From positions 188,067 to 252,066 of the forward strand of contig NZ_JALKBH010000007.1 in the NCBI RefSeq assembly GCF_023016115.1: a DNA stretch of 64,000 nt. Reading direction: 5' to 3'. The notes under the pieces were generated by a model that saw only the letters and a program-made list of their open reading frames with translations, was not told the origin of the DNA and did not search any database. A program made the position numbers and the translations under genes. Origin of the DNA: Alcanivorax sp. S6407 (GTDB lineage Bacteria > Pseudomonadota > Gammaproteobacteria > Pseudomonadales > Alcanivoracaceae). Positions within the stretch are counted from its first letter, which is position 1. Every line of letters begins with the position of its first letter. Positions 27,747-36,693 of this stretch are shown here, in pieces.

Positions 27747-28898
27747 TTACCCTTTGGTTTTCTGTGGGGGGAGGCGAAAGGCATCAAGTATGCCGTGTCC
27801 AAAGCGGTGCCAGGAAAAACGTTCTGCGAACCTCCTGACCGGCGTTTCAGGCAGGGGGCTATCAAGAAGATGGGTAATCTGGTTTGCTAACTCAGAGTAA
27901 TCGCCCGGGGTAACAAGAGAACCGGAAGTTCCATGTTTGACAGCGTCGATGACGCCTCCCGTAGCAAATGCCGCTGTAGGTAATCCATGGGCGGCTGCTT
28001 CAATGGCTACCATGCCAAAACCTTCTGGGTCATCGGGTAGTTGGCGCACTGGAAACACATGGAGATCGGCTGACTCATAAGCGGTGGCCAGCAAATCGTT
28101 GTTTGTGATGACGCCGAGGAACCTGATGTGATCTGAGAGACCCTCCTGATCTGCAGCGGCAAGGATGCTTTCCTTGGTTTGCACGTCTGCTCCCAGGGAA
28201 TGTTTTGGCGGTTCCCCTATGATGACCAGAACGGTACTGGGGTGTCTTTTAACAATCGAAGGCATGGAATAGCTTACAAACTGTCGTAGCCCCTTCCTCG
28301 TGGTCAATCTCCCCACAGAGAGGAGTATTTTCTTTCCGGTTAATCCATGACGTGATTTGAAATCAATTATGTTTTCTTCCGGTTGGAGAGCGGAGGGGAG
28401 AATGACACCGGGATGCACAACATGAATTCTTGATGAAGCTACGCCAGCCTCAAGCGCAAGCGTTTTGGTTGGGGTGCTGTTTACAATGATGTGGGCAATT
28501 TTTTTGAAGGAGGGGCGCCACAGCATACGGTACAGCCAGTGATTAACGGATATGTCAAATCCATGAAGATAGGCGGCTGATTGGCTTTTCCCCAGTTTGC
28601 TTGTTAACCAGCTTATTGGGGCGGTTAAACCGCTACCTGCCAGAATAATGTCTGGTTTCCAGCGCAATGTGATCCATAGCGCCTTAATAAAGGCTATTAC
28701 AATAAAAAGGGGTAATGGTTTGAGTGGAACTTCAAGCAGTGATGTTCCAGAAGGCCTGATTGAGGCAGCCCCTTTTGGAGCGATTATTTGGATGTCTGCG
28801 GTTTTGGCTAATTCATCAGCAAGGTGCCAGTTTAATCTTTCCATCCCTCCTACAAGGGGGGGCATATTTCGGGTGATGAGCAGAATGCGCGTCTTCAT
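27747..28898 (-). CDS. GT4 family glycosyltransferase
   Basis: The 383-residue GT-B protein begins MKTRILLITRNMPPLVGGMERLNW, a common start for GT4 enzymes (up to the glycine loop), has LLSVGRLTTRKGL in the C-domain and the EX7E motif EGFGMVAIEA near residue 300. It lies 4 bases after the acyltransferase gene and 5 bases before the second GT4 gene, indicating an operon. Codon use and base composition look more AT-rich than the core genes around pilC or aceE, consistent with transfer. Confidence 0.78.
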   Translation of the reverse strand: MKTRILLITRNMPPLVGGMERLNWHLADELAKTADIQIIAPKGAASIRPSGTSLLEVPLKPLPLFIVIAFIKALWITLRWKPDIILAGSGLTAPISWLTSKLGKSQSAAYLHGFDISVNHWLYRMLWRPSFKKIAHIIVNSTPTKTLALEAGVASSRIHVVHPGVILPSALQPEENIIDFKSRHGLTGKKILLSVGRLTTRKGLRQFVSYSMPSIVKRHPSTVLVIIGEPPKHSLGADVQTKESILAAADQEGLSDHIRFLGVITNNDLLATAYESADLHVFPVRQLPDDPEGFGMVAIEAAAHGLPTAAFATGGVIDAVKHGTSGSLVTPGDYSELANQITHLLDSPLPETPVRRFAERFSWHRFGHGILDAFRLPPQKTKG

Positions 28899-28902
28899 GT
28901 GT

Positions 28903-30870
28903 TTACTCTGGTGACCTGCTTGTCGCTTTTCCCTGGAGAGGTTGCTGTATTTGATTCAGGAAATGCTGTGAGGCTGAGGCTGCGAAGGTTGCAGTAAGGT
29001 GCTGCTCATCTCTGAAAATAACGCTCCCGTCCCGCTCTGCAGAGCACATCCCTCCCGGGCAGACATAGGAAGCTGTCTCGATCCAATATGTATTGTCATA
29101 TGCGGTTGCGACAGATTCAAGGAGGTCGGCGGTATGCTTGTAACGGGTGTTTTTCTTTGTGTTGCCCGAGCATAATGAGACGCTTTCGGAGCCGTTTTCC
29201 ATGAGGCAAGAGGGGCCGCTTTTCTGCAGCACGGGGTTGGGCTCAATTAAATAGATATTCATTGTTGCTGTTGAAAGCTTGTCCAAGAGGCGCCGGGTTC
29301 CATTAATAATTTGTTGATCCGTAAAGGGAACGGAAGCAGAGCTGCCCACGAAGACACGTTCTGGAGTCTCCCCCTTCAGCCACTCAATGGCTTTGTTTCT
29401 CCAGGTTTCACATTCGATATATTCACGGCCGATACGCTTATAGAAGAATGGCTCATCAATCATGGGGCATGATGATTTGGTGAGAACAACGAGCCTCCAA
29501 TCGCTGAGATCATGCATCTTCTCCAGGGTTGAAAACCATTGTGCTCCGATACTGTCACCAAGAAGCGCTACCGTTCTTTGGGCGTCTGGGTTTCCATAAA
29601 TGCAGGGGTTGACGTTGTCGCTCCGATACCAGTCATCACATCCGTCCGGGTATATTGGAGGCGCATCTGAGGCCGCTGCGATGTATCTGCTTTCTCTGTC
29701 CAGGCTATCCATTGTAAAAGCGTTCCAGCGAAGAAGTTGCGTGGTCAGAATGGCCATGGCTGCCAGAGTGATCGTCAGCTGGTATGAGGCTTTAAGTTCT
29801 TTGCACTTGCCATAGCGAAGTGGTGTTTCGATAACGTGGTATGTAAATACAGCAAGTAGAACTGAGATGCTTATAGCCAACAGCGTGTTCGAAATGTCTC
29901 CATGCACGGAGAACAGATGGTCAGTCAGAATCAATACAGGCCAATGCCAAAGATATAGGGAATAGGAGATTTTCCCTAGCCACTGGAGTGCAGGTAAAGA
30001 TAGCCCGGTATGAAGTATCGATTTTTTATCGCTGCCAGCCCAAAGCCATGCGCAGGCCGCCAGGGTTGGAATTAACGCCATCGCACCAGGGTACACGGTC
30101 TCATGGCCAATAAGGGTTAGGCCTAGCAATAGCAGGCCAAGGCCGATGCTGCCGGCCAGTGAGCCTGCAAGCCCTGGAGGATGTTTCTGGACAAGAAGCC
30201 AGGTAATTGCTCCTGCTGCGAATTGCCATGCTCGGGTGGGCATAAGATAAAAGGCCATAACAGGGTTTTGTTTGGCCATAAAGATGCAGGCGCAAAGTGA
30301 AAGCGCTGAAATAGTGATGAAAAGCAGCCAAAGTCGGGCATGTACGGTTCTAGCCGGAAAGGTTCCAGCCGCAAGAAGTATCAATAAAGGCCAAATTAGA
30401 TAAAACTGCTCTTCTACACCAAGGGACCAGGTGTGAAGAAACGCGTTAGTTGTTGTCTCTGCCTGAAAGTAGTCAGCGTCAGAAAAGGCAAAATGAATAT
30501 TGCTAATCCAGCTTGCAGCCATCGAGGCTGCTTTGCTTTGATATAGATTTTGCAGCTCCGGTAAAAAAGCATTTGCAGCAATGCTGCTTGCGACCAGCAT
30601 TGTTGCAAGAGCCGGGAATAATCTACGAAACCGGTTCGCGTAAAATCGAGAAAGCGATATGTGGTCCGATTTCTGAAGCTCCCTGACCAACAGCCCGGTA
30701 ATCAGATAACCCGATATAACAAAAAAAAGGTCAACTCCGATAAATCCTGCACTTAACCCAGGTATGGAGTAGTGAGCGCCGATGACAAGCAAGACCGCAA
30801 TGGCGCGTAAACCCTCGATGTCTGTTCGAAAGTGGGGTGGCGCATTGGGGATTGGCGTTCTTTTTCTCAT
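28903..30870 (-). CDS. Membrane O-acyltransferase with C-terminal SGNH domain (OafA/YrhL type)
   Basis: About 655 residues. The N-terminal part is an acyltransferase-3 domain of about ten helices, beginning RTDIEGLRAIAVLLVIGAHY; the C-terminal part is an SGNH hydrolase-like domain with the GDS motif in VALLGDSIGAQW and a late DEQHLT motif. Such two-domain proteins O-acetylate surface polysaccharides. The ATG at 30870 places the family start near the N-terminus; the frame is open 36 codons further upstream and none of the starts has a strong ribosome site. It heads the minus-strand glycan operon. Confidence 0.82.
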   Translation of the reverse strand: MRKRTPIPNAPPHFRTDIEGLRAIAVLLVIGAHYSIPGLSAGFIGVDLFFVISGYLITGLLVRELQKSDHISLSRFYANRFRRLFPALATMLVASSIAANAFLPELQNLYQSKAASMAASWISNIHFAFSDADYFQAETTTNAFLHTWSLGVEEQFYLIWPLLILLAAGTFPARTVHARLWLLFITISALSLCACIFMAKQNPVMAFYLMPTRAWQFAAGAITWLLVQKHPPGLAGSLAGSIGLGLLLLGLTLIGHETVYPGAMALIPTLAACAWLWAGSDKKSILHTGLSLPALQWLGKISYSLYLWHWPVLILTDHLFSVHGDISNTLLAISISVLLAVFTYHVIETPLRYGKCKELKASYQLTITLAAMAILTTQLLRWNAFTMDSLDRESRYIAAASDAPPIYPDGCDDWYRSDNVNPCIYGNPDAQRTVALLGDSIGAQWFSTLEKMHDLSDWRLVVLTKSSCPMIDEPFFYKRIGREYIECETWRNKAIEWLKGETPERVFVGSSASVPFTDQQIINGTRRLLDKLSTATMNIYLIEPNPVLQKSGPSCLMENGSESVSLCSGNTKKNTRYKHTADLLESVATAYDNTYWIETASYVCPGGMCSAERDGSVIFRDEQHLTATFAASASQHFLNQIQQPLQGKATSRSPE

Positions 30871-31095
30871 TTTTAAGCAGGGGCTGCCTGAAGAATTATT
30901 GCGATATTGAGAGAGAATTTTGTTATTTAATATGCGCTTGCGAGCCAGCATACATTTTCTGCCGAAGCAGAGATACATCGGGCTTCACGAGCGGTTCACT
31001 ATTGCTGATAGAGCGGGAGAGAGAGCCTTATAATGGTATTTATAGTGACGAATTGCCCCTGTGAGCCTCAATTAAAGTTAACGTTCAGTCTCTAC

Positions 31096-31938
31096 TCAAA
31101 ACATTAGGCGAAGGGAAAGGTCCGTAGCCTGAATATGCTTTGTCAGCGCTCCGGACGACAAAAACCACTCTCGGGTCCCTGGCAGGCTGCCGGCATTATC
31201 CACTGTCAGGTTACCAGATACCTCCAGTGCTGATGCTACATCCATCTCCGCTGCCGCATTCAGCATCTCCACACCGAAATTATCCAGCATGATTTGATCT
31301 GGCTTGAGCGCAGCTGCCTCTTGCAGCTCTTCCAGGTTTTCCACTTCAACGATGATTTTCTTCTCGGGTGCCAGGGCCCGTGCCCGCTCAATCGCTGCTG
31401 TGATCCCGCCGCAGGCGGCCACGTGGTTTTCCTTGATCAGGAACGCATCGTAGAGACCGATGCGGTGGTTCTGGCAGCCGCCGCAAAGCACCGCGTATTT
31501 CTGTCCTGCACGCAGGCCGGGTAGGGTCTTGCGGGTGTCGAGGATAGTGACGCGGCTGCCGGCCACGGCGTCCGCGTAGCGGCGGGCGGTGGTGGCCGTG
31601 CCCATGAGCGTTTGCAGGAAGTTCAGGGCGGTGCGCTCGCCGGTGAGGATCTGGCGGGTGTTGCCGCTGAGGGTGCAGAGTTTGGTATCCGGGGTGAGGC
31701 GATCACCATCGGCCACGTGCCATTCCAGTTTGACGTCGCCCAGCTGGCGGAAGACCTCGTCAGCCCAGGCGCTGCCGCACATCACCGCGTCTTCGCGGGT
31801 GATGATGGTGGCGGTGCTGTTGCTGTCCGCATCAATCAGTTGGGCGGTGATGTCGCCGTCGCGGATATCCTCTTCCAGCGCAAAGGCCACGTTCCGGGCA
31901 ATGTCGTCACGGATGTAGTCGGGCAGGGGCTGGCTCAT
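31096..31938 (-). CDS. nadC: Nicotinate-nucleotide pyrophosphorylase (quinolinate phosphoribosyltransferase) NadC
   Basis: NadC converts quinolinate and PRPP to nicotinate mononucleotide in de novo NAD synthesis. The 280-residue product has LEEDIRDGDITAQL, the ERTALNFLQTLMGTAT segment, TRKTLPGLRAGQKYAVLCGG (about residues 140-160) and the C-terminal DNFGVEML and EVSGNLT motifs. ATG 31938 gives the usual N-terminus. In Pseudomonas nadC is next to pilA; here the glycan cassette separates them. A GC-rich hairpin lies 40-70 bases upstream of the start. Confidence 0.96.
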   Translation of the reverse strand: MSQPLPDYIRDDIARNVAFALEEDIRDGDITAQLIDADSNSTATIITREDAVMCGSAWADEVFRQLGDVKLEWHVADGDRLTPDTKLCTLSGNTRQILTGERTALNFLQTLMGTATTARRYADAVAGSRVTILDTRKTLPGLRAGQKYAVLCGGCQNHRIGLYDAFLIKENHVAACGGITAAIERARALAPEKKIIVEVENLEELQEAAALKPDQIMLDNFGVEMLNAAAEMDVASALEVSGNLTVDNAGSLPGTREWFLSSGALTKHIQATDLSLRLMF

Positions 31939-31977
31939 GGGTTTATCTCTCTGATTTCGCGACGGTAATATCAAAAC

Positions 31978-32008
31978 GGCCCGCCTTTACCATAGATAAG
32001 GGCGGGCC
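31978..32008 (-). terminator. Terminator-like hairpin upstream of nadC
   Basis: GGCCCGCC pairs with GGGCGGGCC across a 13-base loop; on the minus strand it is followed by GTTTTG. It may end transcripts from the AGCS gene, or act as an attenuator in the nadC leader; sequence alone does not decide. Confidence 0.5.
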
Positions 32009-32069
32009 GTGAGGATACCAGCGGCAGGGCCGGGTGTTAATCCGCTTTGTCCGCCAGAGTGTGGCTCCT

Positions 32070-32143
32070 TTGTAGGAGCGGTGGTTCGACCGCGAAGAGC
32101 GCCATGGCGCTATCGCGCATCGTGGTCGAACGACCACTCCCAC
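32070..32143. repeat. GTAGGAGCG-type inverted repeat
   Basis: TTGTAGGAGCGGTGGTTCGA on the left is nearly the inverse of the right end at 32122-32143 (TCGAACGACCACTCCCAC), with a palindromic centre GAGCGCCATGGCGCT. Similar REP-like elements are at 50108-50180 and 55218-55308. Confidence 0.75.
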
Positions 32144-32246
32144 GGGGCGCGCCTGAGCGCCTCCGTCGACAAGCAAATCAACGCGCTCCGAAAGAGGGGG
32201 CAGAGGAAGCGCTGGCGCTTGGATGTCACCTGGTGCTGTGATTTTA

Positions 32247-32302
32247 TCGTCAGGCGTCAGGCATCTAGTTTTAGCGTCAGACGTCCGACCACAGACGTCA
32301 GG
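32247..32302. repeat. GTCAGRC-type heptad element at the 3' end of the AGCS symporter gene
   Basis: Runs of 7-bp units (GGCGTCA, GGCATCT, AGCGTCA, GACGTCC) occupy two blocks, 32247-32268 and 32271-32290, followed by an inverse fragment ACAGACGTCAGG. The element ends 11 bases from the AGCS stop codon. Confidence 0.6.
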
Positions 32303-32313
32303 CCCGCCTCACA

Positions 32314-33651
32314 TCATTTCTTCGCAAAGAACTCCCGGCTGAGCATGATCACGATGGGGGACAGCAGTAGCAGGGCGATCAGGTTGGGGATCGCCATGAG
32401 AATGTTCATGATATCGGCCAGTGCCCAGACAAAGTCCAGGCTCACATAGGCCCCAACGGGAATGGCGACCACCCAGACGATACGGAACGGGATCACCGCT
32501 TTTTCGCCGAACAGGAACTGGGTGCAGCGTTCGCTGTACAGGCTCCAGCCGAGCAGGGTGGTGAAGGCAAAGATAGCCAGGCCGCACACCACGATGATGT
32601 CACCAAAGTCGCCGAAAGTGGCGGAGAAGGCCATGGAGGACAGCGGGGCGCCCTCCGCACCGCTGGTCCACACGCCGGTTGAGACAATGGCCAGACCGGT
32701 GATGGAGCAGACGATGATGGTGTCGATGAAGGTGCCGAGCATGGCGATGGAGCCCTGCCGGGCCGGGTGATCAGTGTTGGCCGAGGCGTGGGCAATGGGC
32801 GCGCTGCCCAGGCCGGCTTCGTTGGAGAAGATGCCGCGGGCCACCCCGAAGCGAATGGCTTCCTTGACCAGGGCACCGGCAAAACCGCCGGCGGCGGCGG
32901 TGCCGGTAAAGGCGCTTTCGAAACACAGAGCCAGGGCGCCGGGGATGGCGCTGGCGTGATCGACCAGTACCACCAGGCCGGCCAGCAGGTAGGCCAGGGC
33001 CATAAAGGGAACGACGACGGTGGCCACGTGGGCGATGCGCTTCATGCCGCCCAGCACCACCAGCCCCACCAGCACGGCCAATGTGACGCCGGTGACCCAG
33101 GTGGGCAGGCCAAAGCTGTCATTCAGGCCGTGGGCCACGGAGTTGGCTTGCACGGTGTTGCCGATGCCGAAGCCGGCAAACATGCCGAAAAAGGCAAACA
33201 GAACCGCCATCCAGCCCCAGTTTTTACCCAGGCCATTGCGAATGTAGTACATGGGGCCGCCCACATACTGGCCGCGGTGATCTTTCTCCCGGTAATGCAC
33301 GGCCAGTACTGCCTCTGCGTACTTGGTGGCCATGCCCACCAGTGCGATCAACCACATCCACACCAGCGCGCCAGGGCCACCGGAGTGAATGGCGGTGGCC
33401 ACACCGACGATGTTACCGGTGCCGATGGTGGCGGAGAGGGAGGTGGCGAGGGCGGCGCCGGCGCCGATGGTGCCGACCCCCGTCTGCGGGCCAAACATCT
33501 GCTTGAAGCCGAAACCCAGTTGCCGCAGTGGCAGGAAGCGCAGCACCAGGGTCAGGTAGATGCCAGTACCGGCGATCAGGATCAATGCCGGCCAGCCCCA
33601 CAGAAACCCGCTGATTTGTTTGAGAATCGTAACTGCAGCTTCCATATCCAT
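32314..33651 (-). CDS. AGCS family sodium:alanine/glycine symporter
   Basis: The 445-residue protein has about ten membrane segments and the AGCS signatures GTGNIVGVATAI near residue 77, GGPMYYIRNGLG near residue 130 and the substrate-region stretch FSNEAGLGSAPIAHA near residue 275. It would import alanine or glycine with Na+ through the inner membrane. The nearest neighbours do not define the substrate. An in-frame ATG two codons later is an alternative start. Confidence 0.93.
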   Translation of the reverse strand: MDMEAAVTILKQISGFLWGWPALILIAGTGIYLTLVLRFLPLRQLGFGFKQMFGPQTGVGTIGAGAALATSLSATIGTGNIVGVATAIHSGGPGALVWMWLIALVGMATKYAEAVLAVHYREKDHRGQYVGGPMYYIRNGLGKNWGWMAVLFAFFGMFAGFGIGNTVQANSVAHGLNDSFGLPTWVTGVTLAVLVGLVVLGGMKRIAHVATVVVPFMALAYLLAGLVVLVDHASAIPGALALCFESAFTGTAAAGGFAGALVKEAIRFGVARGIFSNEAGLGSAPIAHASANTDHPARQGSIAMLGTFIDTIIVCSITGLAIVSTGVWTSGAEGAPLSSMAFSATFGDFGDIIVVCGLAIFAFTTLLGWSLYSERCTQFLFGEKAVIPFRIVWVVAIPVGAYVSLDFVWALADIMNILMAIPNLIALLLLSPIVIMLSREFFAKK

Positions 33652-33852
33652 CGTCCAACACCCCGAAAAGACTTAGGCTAGGCGAAATGCCCTTTCAGGA
33701 AAAGGCCGTGTTGCCGACTGAAACGGATTCACTCTTTGGTATAACTGCCAACTGAGTCAAAAATCGTACAAGTGTTTACATGTTACAGTCTTTTTCATTA
33801 GAAGACTGTGCCGCTTCCGGAGCCGGAAGTGGACCACGCAGCAGGTGTCGTC

Positions 33853-36081
33853 ATGTCCAAGGTCACCCAATTGCACTCTGTACCGAATCATAAAAAGCCC
33901 CTCACGCTGCCGCGCCCACTGGAAAAGGTCCGTGAGCGGCATGTGGCACTGTGTGCCGATTATCTTGGTGGCATGCTGGATGGCGCTGATGACGCCCTCT
34001 ATGCCCTGGTGGAAAAGGCCACAGATGAAGACCGCGACCGTTACTTCGAGGCTATGCGTGAATTGCGGGTGCAGCGGGCCGGTTTGCTGACCGGGTTCCA
34101 GCAGTCACTGGGGAATTTGTTTCGCTCTCTAGGCAGTGACGGCAAGGCGTCGGATCAGGCCCACACCCCGGTGGATCTGGATTCTCTGAGTCTGGTCAAT
34201 GAAGATGAGCTGGAAGCGTCGGTGGCGCTGGACAATATGGCGCGCCGCGCCCGCAACGGCTGTGACGAGCAGCTGCGGGCGCTGAATCACCGCATGGAGT
34301 ATTTGCTGGAAGGCAAGGTGGAGCTGGGAGAAAGCCGTAATCCCCTTGAACCGAGGCAGCTGGTTTCTGCTTTTAGCGAAGGGCTCGACAAGCTATCTCT
34401 CGATATCAAGGCCAGGCTGATCATTCTCAAGCTGTTCGAGCGGGAGGTGATGGCGGAAACCGGCTTTCTGGTCAGTGAAGCCAACGCGGTGCTGATTCAG
34501 GCCGGGGTGCTGCCGGACATGAAGACCGCGCCGATTCCGCCAGTGAGGAAGCCGGGTAGCCGCACCCTGCAGCCACAAGCTTCCTCTCCTCCTGAACCGT
34601 CGGGTGCCAGTACTGCGCAAGGCAATGACCAGATGTTCGGTCTGTTGCAGGAATTGTTGATCACCATGCGTGGTATCCAGGGGCACACTGGTGGCGCTAC
34701 GCAGGTGGCTGGTCAGGGCGAGGCGCCCATGGCAGTGATGCACAATGGCGTGCCTTACATAAATGGCGTTCCGGTGGAAAACCAGACCGAGGTGCGCCCG
34801 GTCAGTTCGGACGATTTGCTCGGCATGCTCAATCGCCTGCAGCGGGTGGAGCGCAGTCTGAGTGATGCGGAAGGCGAAAAGGCGTCGCTGAAAGGGGATT
34901 TGTCTGAACTACTGGACAGCGAACACGGCCAAGCCATCCATGCCCTCGACCAGACCGACGACGATGTCATCAATCTGGTCTCCATGCTGTTCGATTTCAT
35001 TCTTGATGACGAAGGGCTGCCATCCGAGATCAAGGCGCTGATTGGCCGACTGCAGATCCCCCTGCTCAAGGTGGCGATCACCGACAAGACCTTTTTCAGC
35101 AATGATAATCATGAGGCCCGGCGGTTGCTAAACGTGCTGGCCCGGGCTGGTTGTCAGTGGGATCCCCAGCAGGGTATCCAGGATGAGCTCTATCAGCGTA
35201 TCAACCAGGCAGTACATCGCATCATCGATGACTACGAGGCGGACGCCGGCCTGTTTGCGACCCTGCTGGAAGAGTTCGAGCAGTATTTTGCCAGCCAGAC
35301 TTCCCGGTCCGATCGTGTCGAACAGCGGGTGCGGGAAGCGGAAGAAGGCATGGTGCGTGCCGAGCAGGCGCGGCAGGCGGTGGTAGCGATTCTCGACAAG
35401 CGCCTTGCCGGGCGCACCCTGCCGGATGTGGTGGTCCGGCTGTTGCGGGAGGGATGGCATCAGGTGATGTACCTGACCTGGCTCAAAGACGGCGAGGACA
35501 GTCCGGCATGGCAACAACAGGTGAAGATCGTCGATGCCGTAGTCTGGAGTGGTCTGGCACACCGTGATCAGGCAGCGCTGGAAAAGCTCAAGGCGCTGAG
35601 TCCGAAGTTGCTGACGTCCCTGCAAAAGGGTCTTCAGCAGATCCATCATGAGGAAGGCGAAGCCCGGCAGTGGCTGGTGGCGCTCCGTGACGTGCACCAG
35701 CAGTTGCTCAAGGGGCTGGAGACTGAGAGGGTGGCGGTGCAGGCTGAGCTGGCGCCGGCCGATGCTGAAACGGCCGAGCAGGATTTGCCCGAAGACCACT
35801 TTCTGGTGCGCAAGACGGCGCAACTTTCTGCGGGCCAGTGGGTGGAGCTACTGGATGGCGACGAACCTCGCCGTGCCAAGCTGGCGGCCAACATTCGCGG
35901 TGGTGTCAAACTGGTGTTCACCAATCGCCGCGGCATCAAGGTAGCGGAATTTTCCGCTTACAGCCTCGCCGTTGCCCTTCATCAGGGGACTGTTAAACTC
36001 ATTGAAGAAGGGGCCCTGTTCGATCGGGCTCTGGAAGCTGTGATCGGTGACCTGCGGCGTATGCAGACCAAGCCTGGCTGA
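33853..36081 (+). CDS. DUF1631 family protein
   Basis: A 742-residue, largely helical and acidic cytoplasmic protein with no signal peptide or membrane segment. It matches the large DUF1631 proteins found directly upstream of ampD in pseudomonads, sometimes mislabelled thymidine phosphorylase. The C-terminal part contains a PilZ-like stretch (FLVRKTAQLSAGQWVELLDG, then VFTNRRGIKVAEFSAYSLA). Function is not established. The ATG at 33853 has GCAGG upstream; a GTG at 33808 in the same frame would add 15 residues. Confidence 0.8.
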   Translation: MSKVTQLHSVPNHKKPLTLPRPLEKVRERHVALCADYLGGMLDGADDALYALVEKATDEDRDRYFEAMRELRVQRAGLLTGFQQSLGNLFRSLGSDGKASDQAHTPVDLDSLSLVNEDELEASVALDNMARRARNGCDEQLRALNHRMEYLLEGKVELGESRNPLEPRQLVSAFSEGLDKLSLDIKARLIILKLFEREVMAETGFLVSEANAVLIQAGVLPDMKTAPIPPVRKPGSRTLQPQASSPPEPSGASTAQGNDQMFGLLQELLITMRGIQGHTGGATQVAGQGEAPMAVMHNGVPYINGVPVENQTEVRPVSSDDLLGMLNRLQRVERSLSDAEGEKASLKGDLSELLDSEHGQAIHALDQTDDDVINLVSMLFDFILDDEGLPSEIKALIGRLQIPLLKVAITDKTFFSNDNHEARRLLNVLARAGCQWDPQQGIQDELYQRINQAVHRIIDDYEADAGLFATLLEEFEQYFASQTSRSDRVEQRVREAEEGMVRAEQARQAVVAILDKRLAGRTLPDVVVRLLREGWHQVMYLTWLKDGEDSPAWQQQVKIVDAVVWSGLAHRDQAALEKLKALSPKLLTSLQKGLQQIHHEEGEARQWLVALRDVHQQLLKGLETERVAVQAELAPADAETAEQDLPEDHFLVRKTAQLSAGQWVELLDGDEPRRAKLAANIRGGVKLVFTNRRGIKVAEFSAYSLAVALHQGTVKLIEEGALFDRALEAVIGDLRRMQTKPG

Positions 36082-36126
36082 GATTGAAAGCCCGGTCACT
36101 GCCCTGATTCTGCAAGGAGTGCGCGG

Positions 36127-36693
36127 GTGCTGACCCTCTCAGAGCATCGGGTGAAGCAGGCACAATGGTGTCCTTCCCCCAACTATAATGAACGCCCCGA
36201 CCCTGACGATATTTCCCTGCTGGTGATTCACAACATCAGCCTGCCCCCAGGCCAGTTTGGCGGTCCCTATATCGAAGATCTGTTTTGTAATCGGCTCGAT
36301 CCGGAGCGTGATCCGTATTTTCAGGAGATCCACCAACTCACCGTGTCCTCGCACTTTCTGATCCGTCGTGATGGGCAGCTGATGCAGTTTGTGGATTGTG
36401 ACAAGCGGGCATGGCATGCCGGCGTGTCCCGTTTTGAGGAGCGGGAAAACTGTAATGACTTCGCCATCGGTATCGAGCTGGAAGGTACGGATCAGTTGCC
36501 CTATGAGTGTGCCCAGTACCGCACGCTGGTGGCCCTGACGGCGTTACTGCAGAAGCACTATCCGGCGATTACCAATGAGCGTATTACCGGCCATGAGCAT
36601 ATTGCACCGGGCCGCAAAACTGACCCGGGTCCCGCGTTCCAGTGGGAGAAGTATTTTCAGAGTCTGGCGGCATTCAAGGAGACCGTGGCATGA
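36127..36693 (+). CDS. ampD: 1,6-anhydro-N-acetylmuramyl-L-alanine amidase AmpD
   Basis: AmpD is the cytoplasmic zinc amidase that removes peptides from anhydroMurNAc during peptidoglycan recycling and keeps AmpC induction low. The 188-residue protein shows zinc ligands in VIHNIS, the RAWHAGVSRF motif with His, and KTDPGPAFQW with Asp, plus the AmpD-specific CNDFAIGIELEGTD segment. The start is GTG with AAGGAG 9 bases upstream. Its stop overlaps the ampE start (ATGA). Confidence 0.95.
   Translation: MLTLSEHRVKQAQWCPSPNYNERPDPDDISLLVIHNISLPPGQFGGPYIEDLFCNRLDPERDPYFQEIHQLTVSSHFLIRRDGQLMQFVDCDKRAWHAGVSRFEERENCNDFAIGIELEGTDQLPYECAQYRTLVALTALLQKHYPAITNERITGHEHIAPGRKTDPGPAFQWEKYFQSLAAFKETVA

Larger units (their letters stand above)
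31939..32313. other. Repeat-filled gap between the AGCS symporter gene and nadC
   Basis: This 375-base stretch contains a terminator-like hairpin (31978-32008), a GTAGGAGCG-type inverted repeat (32070-32143) and a GTCAGRC-type heptad element (32247-32302). No gene is supported. Confidence 0.7.

Noticed and set aside
22797..31095. tRNA-Thr gene expected between pilA and nadC as in Pseudomonas
   Set aside because: No tRNA-like TTCGAATC arm or cloverleaf was seen in the gaps on either side of the cassette.
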